From assembly GCA_947629275.1 (NCBI GenBank), contig CANRDG010000027.1, forward strand, positions 1 through 16,345: a DNA stretch of 16,345 nt. Reading direction: 5' to 3'. Made by a program: the position numbers and the translations under genes. The notes under the pieces were generated by a model that saw nothing but the letters and a program-made list of their open reading frames with translations, ran no database searches and was not told the origin of the DNA. Positions 7,799 to 13,371 of this stretch are shown here, piece after piece. Each line of letters begins with the position of its first letter. Within the stretch, counting starts at the first letter, position 1. Source of the DNA: an uncultured Clostridia bacterium. Its GTDB lineage: Bacteria > Bacillota > Clostridia > Oscillospirales > Ruminococcaceae.

Positions 7799-7810
7799 GA
7801 ACAAATGTTC
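7799..7810 (+). promoter_or_regulatory. LexA (SOS) box
   Basis: GAACAAATGTTC matches GAAC-N4-GTTC exactly and is flanked by A and T that extend the dyad (7798-7811). It lies at about the transcription start, 20 nt before the polymerase ATG. Confidence 0.85.
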
Positions 7811-7829
7811 TTTTAAGAGGCGATTTAGT

Positions 7830-9086
7830 ATGGAAAATTTGGAAAGAAAAATATTTCACGTTGACATCAACAATTGTTACGCGTCTATCGAGTGCGCGAG
7901 GGATCATTCTCTGCGCGGCAAGCCCGTTGCTGTGGCAGGCGACCCCGAGCAGCGACACGGCATAATTCTTGCAAAAAATCAGATAGCGAAAGAGTACGGC
8001 GTAAAAACAGGAGAGGCGCTGTGGCAGGCGTTTGAAAAGTGCCGAAAGCTGGTGGTGCTGAAACCGAATTTTCCGCTGTATCTTGAGTATTCGCGAAAGG
8101 CGCGCGCAATTTACGAAAGCTATGCCGACAGGGTAGAGCCTTTCGGCATTGACGAATGCTGGATAGATGTCTCTGGCTACCGCGGTAACGCCGCCGACCT
8201 CGCCAACGAGATACGCGAGCGCATAAAACGCGAACTTGACATAACGGTGTCCGTCGGCGTGAGCTTTAACAAAATATTTGCAAAACTCGGCTCGGATATG
8301 AAAAAGCCCGACGCCGTAACGGTCATCGGGAAAGACGATTTCAAAGAAAAAATATGGAGTCTGCCTGCAACCGATCTGCTTTTCGTTGGCATGGCAACGC
8401 AGCAAAAGCTTGAAAAGTACGGCATACACACTATAGGTCAGCTCGCGCAAACGCGAGCCGAGTTTCTGGAGCGCTGGCTCGGCAAAAACGGCATAATGCT
8501 GTGGCGGTTCGCCAACGGTCAGGATATATCCCCAGTGAGGTATGCCGGCGAATGTCAGGAAGTGCGCTCGGTGGGCAACTCTACTACAGCGTATCGCGAT
8601 CTTGAAACCAACGCCGATGTAAAACTGCTGCTGTTCGCGCTCGCCGAAAGCGTTGCCATGCGCCTGCGCCGCGCAGGTCTGAAAGCTATGGGGGTCAGCA
8701 TTTCTGTGCGAGATAAGTACCTTTTTTCGTTCACGCGGCAGTGCAAAGTGCCTATTGCAACGTCTGATGCGGCGTGCATCGCCAAGACGGCGTATGAGCT
8801 GTTTTTGAAAAATTACTCGTTTGAAAACGGGCAGCCGCCGATACGCTCGTTGGGTGTCGCAGGGTTTGACGTCCTGCCCGAAAACGCCTCCTGCCAGTTT
8901 GATATGTTTCAGAGCATCGAAAAGCAGCAGCGCCTCGACCGCCTGAACAAAAGTGTTGACGAGCTTCGCGCGCGGTACGGCTACACCTGCATACGCCGCG
9001 CCACCGTCATGGCAGACAAGAATTTTTCGGCGTTCGATACAGCCATACAAAATGAGATACACCCTGTTGGGTACACTGCAGGGTGA
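7830..9086 (+). CDS. Y-family translesion DNA polymerase (DinB/UmuC-like)
   Basis: A 418-residue error-prone polymerase that copies past damaged template bases. The palm begins HVDINNCYASIE (10-21) with metal-binding Asp12; Tyr17 is in the steric-gate position. The second catalytic pair is Asp108-Glu109 in FGIDECWID (105-113). SVGVSFNKIFAKLGSDMKKP (141-160) is the family fingers/palm segment, followed by thumb helix-hairpin-helix sequence (LLFVGMATQQKLEKYGIHTIGQLA, 183-206) and a little-finger domain (about 245-350). QFDMF (356-360) is a likely beta-clamp binding motif. The C-terminal IHPVGY resembles UmuC/UvrX-type ends, so this may be nearer UmuC than classical Pol IV; I therefore give no symbol. 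ATG 7830 follows AAGAGG at 7815-7820. Two LexA-like boxes show SOS control. It is convergent with the next gene, separated by 5 bp. Confidence 0.93.
   Translation: MENLERKIFHVDINNCYASIECARDHSLRGKPVAVAGDPEQRHGIILAKNQIAKEYGVKTGEALWQAFEKCRKLVVLKPNFPLYLEYSRKARAIYESYADRVEPFGIDECWIDVSGYRGNAADLANEIRERIKRELDITVSVGVSFNKIFAKLGSDMKKPDAVTVIGKDDFKEKIWSLPATDLLFVGMATQQKLEKYGIHTIGQLAQTRAEFLERWLGKNGIMLWRFANGQDISPVRYAGECQEVRSVGNSTTAYRDLETNADVKLLLFALAESVAMRLRRAGLKAMGVSISVRDKYLFSFTRQCKVPIATSDAACIAKTAYELFLKNYSFENGQPPIRSLGVAGFDVLPENASCQFDMFQSIEKQQRLDRLNKSVDELRARYGYTCIRRATVMADKNFSAFDTAIQNEIHPVGYTAG
9060..9085. other. hairpin across the polymerase stop codon
   Basis: A 7-bp perfect inverted repeat (9060-9066 with 9079-9085) plus a possible T-G pair; loop about 12 nt. 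It overlaps the end of the polymerase gene and lies in the 5-bp convergent junction. Neither strand has a clear T-run next to it, so it may be a factor-assisted or weak terminator, or chance. Confidence 0.3.
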
Positions 9087-9091
9087 CCCTC

Positions 9092-9880
9092 TCACGCGTT
9101 GCTCTCAAGCTCGCTTATGTCTATCATAAACGCTTCTTTGAGAAACTCGTCAAGCTCCTCTTCGCTCATTTCCTTATCGTTTACGGTCGCGTTCTCAACG
9201 TACATACCGTTGTAGTAATAGCCGTCGTAGTCGAGCAGGAACGTTACCGAAATATCGTCGCCGCCCTTTGTCATCTGCGCTGTTACATATCTCTTGCTGC
9301 CCGTTTTTTCGTACTCGTATTCAACAGGCTGGGGCAGGTTGCCGCCGCTTCCTGTGGTGCAATACAGGTTCAGAAGCGCATCTACAGAGCGTGTCGGATC
9401 TGCCACATAATTTTCCTCCTGCGGCAAGTCAAGTATGTATGAAGTGTAATACTCCTTCACTAGGTCGATATAGTCGTCTTCGCCGTAAGTAAGGGCGGTG
9501 GTAAAGCCGTTTGACGCAAGCGCAAAAAACATACACAGCACCGCGACGATGCCGACCGCCGGTGTGCGCCTTAGTATCTTACTGCGCTGAAACATATACA
9601 CCACCGGAAAAAACACCGCAGGCGTTATGCTTTGCGACTGCCACATACCCATTTTTATAAGCTTTTTGTTGTCCTGTCTGCAAACTATTATCCTCACAAC
9701 GATTATAAGCACCCACAGCAGTACGCCTAGATATTTGCCGGCCGCATACAGCTCAAAAATTATACCGAAAAACGGCAGCAGAGCCGTGTACCACATAAGC
9801 GCATTGTCAGCCTGCGGCAGGTCGGAAAGATTTATAGTGTTGTCGCCGTTGCTGTAATAAGTCTGCTTAAATTCAACCAT
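9092..9880 (-). CDS. four-helix membrane protein with C-terminal soluble domain, function unknown
   Basis: A 262-residue protein I do not recognise. Four hydrophobic segments are visible (about 27-46, 49-67, 85-97 and 107-127). They are separated by short basic loops (CRQDNKKLIK, FQRSKILRR), which suggest the loops between helices 2/3 and 3/4 face the cytoplasm. The remaining 135 residues form an acidic Tyr-rich domain, including repeated aromatic stretches such as EYEYEKTGSKRYV (188-200) and DYDGYYYNGMYV (217-228), probably beta-rich. I chose ATG 9880 because AAAGGAG lies 7 nt upstream. An upstream in-frame ATG at 9916 would place 36 nt more inside the previous gene and lacks such a site. 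Its ATGGTTGA start overlaps the stop of the ttcA-like gene by 8 nt, a sign of translational coupling. Role unknown. Confidence 0.8.
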   Translation of the reverse strand: MVEFKQTYYSNGDNTINLSDLPQADNALMWYTALLPFFGIIFELYAAGKYLGVLLWVLIIVVRIIVCRQDNKKLIKMGMWQSQSITPAVFFPVVYMFQRSKILRRTPAVGIVAVLCMFFALASNGFTTALTYGEDDYIDLVKEYYTSYILDLPQEENYVADPTRSVDALLNLYCTTGSGGNLPQPVEYEYEKTGSKRYVTAQMTKGGDDISVTFLLDYDGYYYNGMYVENATVNDKEMSEEELDEFLKEAFMIDISELESNA

Positions 9881-10613
9881 TTTCTTGCTCCTTTCGCGGT
9901 ATTCCCCAACCGTCAATGCCGCTTCGTCTCATCGCCCCGAATATCCTGTCTGTAAATCCCCTGTCGGCTTTTTCGCGCTCTTTTATAAACTGCTTCATTT
10001 CCTCGCGCTTGGTGTGACCGTCAACGGGGCAGGCAGACTTAACAATAGGCAGGGAGTTTCTGTTTGCCGCCGAACGAATGTCTTTTTCGGGCGCGAACGC
10101 CAAAGGGCGTATCACTGTCACATCTTTTCGCGAAAGATAACTTTTCGGCGCAAAGCAGCCTATCCGCCCCTCTATAAAAAGATTCATAAAAAACGTTTCC
10201 ACCGCATCGTCGTTGTTGTGACCTAAAGCTACCTTGTTGCAGCCGCGCTCTTTTGCGGCATCGTGCAAAGCGCCGCGCCTCATTCGCGCGCACAGAGAGC
10301 ATGGGTGCTCCTCGTTTCGTATGTCAAAAACTATCTGACCTATGCCGGTTCTTTTAAGTATGTATTCAATGCCCATTTCTTCGCAAAGTTTTTGCACGGG
10401 TGTGTAGTCGTTTTGTACGCCGCCGAAGCAGGGGTCTAAAGTCACCGCGACTATGTCGTAATCAATGCCTATAAAGCGTTTCAACAGGTACAGACCCCTG
10501 AGCATTACCATGCTGTCTTTGCCGCCCGAAACGCCCACGGCTATTTTGTCGCCGTTTTGTATCAGGTCAAATTCTGTTATCGCACGACGCATATATCCGA
10601 GTATTTTCTGCAT
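9873..10613 (-). CDS. TtcA-like PP-loop tRNA thiolation enzyme
   Basis: A 246-residue cytosolic PP-loop ATPase. The ATP-binding loop is GVSGGKDSMVML (27-38). The CSLCARMRRG motif (Cys105 and Cys108) and a later cysteine (Cys195 in ACPVDG) match the three cysteines that hold the iron-sulfur cluster in TtcA; GHNNDDAVETF (131-141) is the family segment after the CxxC. TtcA makes 2-thiocytidine at position 32 of some tRNAs using ATP and activated sulfur. The protein is shorter than E. coli TtcA, but short versions are common in Firmicutes, and a related thiolation role cannot be excluded. The ATG at 10613 directly follows the TAA of the glycosyltransferase gene with no gap, and the downstream membrane-protein gene overlaps by 8 nt, so the three form one operon. 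Confidence 0.88.
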   Translation of the reverse strand: MQKILGYMRRAITEFDLIQNGDKIAVGVSGGKDSMVMLRGLYLLKRFIGIDYDIVAVTLDPCFGGVQNDYTPVQKLCEEMGIEYILKRTGIGQIVFDIRNEEHPCSLCARMRRGALHDAAKERGCNKVALGHNNDDAVETFFMNLFIEGRIGCFAPKSYLSRKDVTVIRPLAFAPEKDIRSAANRNSLPIVKSACPVDGHTKREEMKQFIKEREKADRGFTDRIFGAMRRSGIDGWGIPRKEQENG

Positions 10614-11573
10614 TTACTTTTCGTCCTCGTCTGAAAGTATCTTCTCAACTATGAAGCGCGGTCGCTGCTTTGCTTCGAGATATATCTTGCCTAAGTATTC
10701 GCCGAGTATGCCCATGGCAAGCAGCTGCAAGCCGCCCAGCGCCCATATAGATACCGCAAGGCTCGCCCAGCCTGCCACCGTGTGACCGGTAAAGAATCTT
10801 ACCAAAAAGTATATAAGCATACCTATGCTCACCAAAAACGCGCATATGCCCGTTACGGTTATAAAACGCAACGGCTTTACGGAAAGAGATGTTATCCCCT
10901 CCCACGCCAGCGCGAGCATTTTTTTCAAGGGGTATTTGCTCTCCCCTGCCAGACGTTCTTTGCGCTCATATTCAACAATGTCGCTTTTAAGACCTATCAT
11001 CGGCACTAAGCCTCGTAGAAATATATTCACCTCGTGAAATTTTGAAAATTCTTCCAAAGCTCTGTCGCTCATAAGGCGGAAATCGGCGTGATTGAATATG
11101 ACTTTCGCACCCATTTTGTTAAGTATCTTATAATAGCCCTCCGCCGTAAAACGCTTGAAAAAGCTGTCTTTTTCACGGGAAGAGCGCACGCCGTAAACTA
11201 TGTCGCAGCCCTGCTCATATTTTTCTATCATAAGGTCAATGGCGTTTATGTCGTCCTGAAGATCGGCATCGAGCGATATTACGGCATCAGCCCTGCCCCT
11301 CAGCGCCATAAGTCCGCCCAGCAGAGCGTTCTGATGACCGCGGTTGCGTGACATTTTAATGCCGTCAAATATCTTTTCCGCAGCGTGAAGCTTCTCTATT
11401 ATCTCCCATGTGCTGTCGCGTGAGCCGTCGTCTATAAAAACTATCCTGCTGTCTGAGGATATTTTGCCGCCGTCCATAAGTGTGCGGTATTTACGCAGAA
11501 GTTTTTCGGCGCTGTCGGGCAGAACTTCCTGTTCGTTATAGCAGGGGATCGCCAAATACAGTTTCAGCATCAT
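10614..11573 (-). CDS. GT2 glycosyltransferase of the polyprenyl-phosphate (GtrB/ArnC/DPM1-like) type
   Basis: A 319-residue glycosyltransferase family 2 protein that moves a sugar from a nucleotide donor to undecaprenyl phosphate at the inner membrane face, judging from family architecture. The catalytic domain shows AIPCYNEQ (8-15), IDDGSRDST (47-55), SRNRGHQNALLGG (75-87), the metal/nucleotide site DADLQDD (102-108) and ADFRLM (163-168). GESKYPLKKM (210-219) precedes two C-terminal membrane helices (about 237-259 and 266-290), the mark of the GtrB/YkcC/ArnC group. Two adjacent ATGs (11573, 11570) follow AAAGGAAG; an upstream in-frame ATG at 11603 would overlap the -10 region and is unlikely. 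The sugar cannot be read. First gene of the three-gene operon; the downstream ttcA-like start abuts its stop. Confidence 0.92.
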   Translation of the reverse strand: MMLKLYLAIPCYNEQEVLPDSAEKLLRKYRTLMDGGKISSDSRIVFIDDGSRDSTWEIIEKLHAAEKIFDGIKMSRNRGHQNALLGGLMALRGRADAVISLDADLQDDINAIDLMIEKYEQGCDIVYGVRSSREKDSFFKRFTAEGYYKILNKMGAKVIFNHADFRLMSDRALEEFSKFHEVNIFLRGLVPMIGLKSDIVEYERKERLAGESKYPLKKMLALAWEGITSLSVKPLRFITVTGICAFLVSIGMLIYFLVRFFTGHTVAGWASLAVSIWALGGLQLLAMGILGEYLGKIYLEAKQRPRFIVEKILSDEDEK

Positions 11574-11605
11574 GTCACTTCCTTTCAAAAAGATATACCA
11601 CATTT

Positions 11606-11634
11606 ATATTATCACAAAACTTATGCAAAGTCAA
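11606..11634 (-). promoter_or_regulatory. promoter of the GT2-ttcA-membrane protein operon
   Basis: On the minus strand, -35 TTGACT (11629-11634), 17-bp spacer, extended -10 TGA-TAATAT (-10 hexamer at 11606-11611). Transcription would start about 25 nt before ATG 11573. The mazF terminator ends 8 bp upstream. Confidence 0.75.
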
Positions 11635-11641
11635 CAATAAA

Positions 11642-11669
11642 TACGCCGCAGGCAATTACCCACGGCGTA
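11642..11669 (-). terminator. intrinsic terminator of mazF
   Basis: A perfect 7-bp GC-rich stem (11663-11669 with 11642-11648), extendable through partly paired CA/GG positions, followed on the minus strand by TTTATTG. It lies 14 nt past the mazF stop. Confidence 0.72.
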
Positions 11670-11682
11670 GCGAATAATTATG

Positions 11683-12036
11683 TTACTGACCCAGACCGAA
11701 ACTTATCTGAAGCGCGCTGTTTATCTTGGTCATAGATGCGCTGTCAAGCTCGCCCATGCGTTCTTTCAGGCGGCGTTTGTCAATGGTCCTTATCTGCTCC
11801 AGAAGTACTACAGAATCCTTTGCAAGACCGCAGCTGCCCGAGTTTACTTCAATGTGTGTGGGCAGCTTTGATTTGTCGCGCTGGCTGGTTATGGCAGCCG
11901 CTATAACTGTTGGGCTGTGTCTGTTGCCTATATCGTTCTGCACTATAAGTACGGGTCTTACGCCTCCCTGCTCCGAACCTACCACGGGACTAAGATCCGC
12001 ATAGTATATCTCGCCGCGGTGTACCGGTACTGACAT
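11683..12036 (-). CDS. mazF: MazF/NdoA (EndoA)-type mRNA interferase toxin
   Basis: A 117-residue ribosome-independent endoribonuclease of the PemK/MazF family, closest in feel to Bacillus NdoA/EndoA. RGEIYYADLSPVVGSEQGG (7-25) is the family start, with the predicted catalytic Arg27 in RPVLIVQND and Thr50 in AAITSQ. The KLPTHIEV (57-64) and LLEQIRTIDKRRL (78-90) segments are near-diagnostic. Length is standard. The ribosome site AAAGGAG precedes ATG 12036. No MazE-like antitoxin ORF is present upstream, where 334 bp are gene-free, and the downstream gene is an unrelated glycosyltransferase behind a terminator. NdoA-type toxins usually sit just after their antitoxin gene, so the partner is either elsewhere or lost. 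The chromosomal setting suggests a housekeeping stress-response role rather than plasmid maintenance. Confidence 0.95.
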   Translation of the reverse strand: MSVPVHRGEIYYADLSPVVGSEQGGVRPVLIVQNDIGNRHSPTVIAAAITSQRDKSKLPTHIEVNSGSCGLAKDSVVLLEQIRTIDKRRLKERMGELDSASMTKINSALQISFGLGQ

Positions 12037-12064
12037 TTGTTTTCACTCCTTTGTATTTGCATAT

Positions 12065-12099
12065 CAGGCAGTTGCCTGTGTTTCAGACTGTTTGCCTGT
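12065..12099. repeat. short repeat cluster in the mazF leader
   Basis: TTGCCTGT occurs at 12072-12079 and again at 12092-12099, exactly 20 bp apart (two helical turns). CAGGCA at 12065-12070 makes an inverted repeat with TGCCTG at 12073-12078. This could be an operator or an RNA hairpin about 25 nt upstream of the mazF ribosome site. Confidence 0.5.
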
Positions 12100-12187
12100 T
12101 GTAGATATTATTGCCGTTATGCATAGGTTTAATCATTCGCTCAATAAAATGTAATATGTAAATAAATGGCTCTTACCTGCACGTTGT

Positions 12188-12217
12188 ATTATATGCTGCT
12201 GAAAAGAAAAATGTCAT
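12188..12217 (-). promoter_or_regulatory. candidate mazF promoter
   Basis: On the minus strand, -10 TATAAT (12188-12193, perfect) with -35 ATGACA or TGACAT near 12212-12218, spacer 17-18 bp. It predicts an unusually long leader of roughly 145 nt for mazF. Confidence 0.5.
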
Positions 12218-12305
12218 ATTATGGTTTTGAGCGCGCCGCATTTGTGTAAAATGCAATAAATATCGGCTGATTTTGTTGCTAAACGCCTAAAATCTCCGCC
12301 GCCGT

Positions 12306-12334
12306 TTGACAAAAAATCTATAGTATGATACAAT
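12306..12334 (+). promoter_or_regulatory. promoter of the second zinc-ribbon gene
   Basis: TTGACA (12306-12311), 17-bp spacer, TACAAT (12329-12334), with an extended -10 TGA directly upstream (12326-12328). Confidence 0.78.
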
Positions 12335-12370
12335 TATTGTATAGACTTTGCCGAAAAGGAGGTTCCTTAA

Positions 12371-13132
12371 GTGGTTTGTAAAAAGTGTAAAGAAGTACTG
12401 CCGGACGATGCCGAAGTTTGTACCTGCTGCGGAGCAAAGATAAAACGTAAAAAACCTAAAGAAAAGAAAGACCGTTCCGCTTTTGATGATGACAGACAGA
12501 GGGCGAAAAGTTCGCTGTCGTCTAAGATAAAGATCATTGTTACAGTGGCGCTGGCCGCGGTGGCTGTAGCGATAGTTATAGCGCTTGTGGTTTCGCTCGT
12601 CTCGGACGACGGCAAAAAAACTGCCGAGGTGCTTTCGGAGTACATAGGTCAAAGTATGCTGGACGCCAGAAACGACAGCGATATAAAGGTGTTCGACGAA
12701 TCTAAGTTCAGCGCGGTGAACAACGCAATGAAGTTCAACTACCTCATTGAGGACGATGACAGCGTGAAGGTTGACGGCATAAAGTTCCCCAAGTGGGTGG
12801 TGACCGTTTGCCTTAACGACAGCGACGAAATAGTTACCGTAACGTATACAGATTTTACCACCTGCAAGAAAAATCACAAGGGTCAGAAAGCGGATAAAGT
12901 CATAAATCTTGACAACGTTATGAAAAACGAAAAGTACAAAAACGTTGAAAAGGAAATCGACCTTGACGTTTACAGCATTAAATACGAGAACGCTTTTATC
13001 ACATATACATATAAATATTATTATGAAGACGAGGCAGGCAACGAGCAGGCAGTGCGCCTTACTGTAACCTACAATGTGAATATGGAGTATCAGTATTACA
13101 GCTCGGCGCTTGTTTACCCCGATGATATTTGA
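12371..13132 (+). CDS. second zinc-ribbon single-pass membrane protein, function unknown
   Basis: A 253-residue protein starting with GTG. AAAAGGAGG at 12354-12362 lies 8 nt upstream, and the zinc ribbon begins immediately, so no other start fits. The ribbon has Cys3, Cys6, Cys17 and Cys20 in CxxC pairs. It is followed by a very basic linker (KRKKPKEKKDR, 25-35), a single membrane helix (about 54-77) and an extracytoplasmic domain of about 175 residues with beta-rich aromatic sequence (for example KFPKWVVTVCL 138-148 and ITYTYKYYYED 210-220). The plan is that of the first gene of this window (ribbon inside, one helix, exported domain), and even the length is equal, although the exported domains do not look closely alike. 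It is monocistronic, with its own promoter and a strong terminator, directly upstream of the pseudokinase gene. Role unknown. Confidence 0.85.
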   Translation: MVCKKCKEVLPDDAEVCTCCGAKIKRKKPKEKKDRSAFDDDRQRAKSSLSSKIKIIVTVALAAVAVAIVIALVVSLVSDDGKKTAEVLSEYIGQSMLDARNDSDIKVFDESKFSAVNNAMKFNYLIEDDDSVKVDGIKFPKWVVTVCLNDSDEIVTVTYTDFTTCKKNHKGQKADKVINLDNVMKNEKYKNVEKEIDLDVYSIKYENAFITYTYKYYYEDEAGNEQAVRLTVTYNVNMEYQYYSSALVYPDDI

Positions 13133-13155
13133 TATTTAACAAGCGATGTTTGTAC

Positions 13156-13190
13156 AAAATGTGCTTTTCTTTGCGGAAAGCACATTTTTT
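13156..13190 (+). terminator. strong intrinsic terminator after the second zinc-ribbon gene
   Basis: A 12-bp perfect stem (13156-13167 with 13177-13188), a 9-nt loop and a T-run through 13190. Confidence 0.9.
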
Positions 13191-13264
13191 GTCGTTTCAG
13201 CTGCATCAATGATTACAAAAAGGCTACAAATGATTGCTGAAAGTTTAAAAATATGAATATGCTG

Positions 13265-13293
13265 TTGACAAAGAGCAAAGATACTGTTATCAT
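13265..13293 (+). promoter_or_regulatory. promoter of the PASTA pseudokinase gene
   Basis: TTGACA (13265-13270), 17-bp spacer, TATCAT (13288-13293), with extended -10 TGT at 13285-13287. The nearby TATAAT at 13293 would need a 22-bp spacer and is less likely. The leader is about 70 nt and AT-rich. Confidence 0.72.
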
Positions 13294-13371
13294 ATAATAA
13301 GTACATTATGCGCTGAATGTGTTATAATGTATTAAAATATTATAAATATATTGTAAGAGAGGGGGAGAACT

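Larger units (their letters stand above)
12037..12370. other. 334-bp gene-free divergent regulatory region
   Basis: There is no credible gene on either strand; the longest minus-strand leader ORF seen near mazF (12083-12136) encodes 17 residues without a ribosome site. The region holds short repeats near mazF (12065-12099), a minus-strand promoter candidate (12188-12217), a small inverted repeat around 12239-12255 (GCATTT/AAATGC) without a T-run, and a strong plus-strand promoter (12306-12334). No riboswitch fold was recognised. Confidence 0.6.

Noticed and set aside
7725..9095. Minus-strand 456-codon open frame
   Set aside because: Antisense to the Y-family polymerase; product is Arg/His-rich with no recognisable motif, and it starts inside coding sequence without a promoter.
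12083..12136. A 17-codon minus-strand frame upstream of mazF as an antitoxin
   Set aside because: Too short for a MazE-like protein, no ribosome site, and it overlaps the repeat cluster.
12239..12255. GCATTT/AAATGC inverted repeat as a terminator
   Set aside because: Only a 6-bp AT-rich stem with no T-run on either strand.
13265..13298. TTGACA with TATAAT at 13293 as the pseudokinase promoter
   Set aside because: The spacer is 22 bp; TATCAT at 13288 gives 17 bp and an extended -10.
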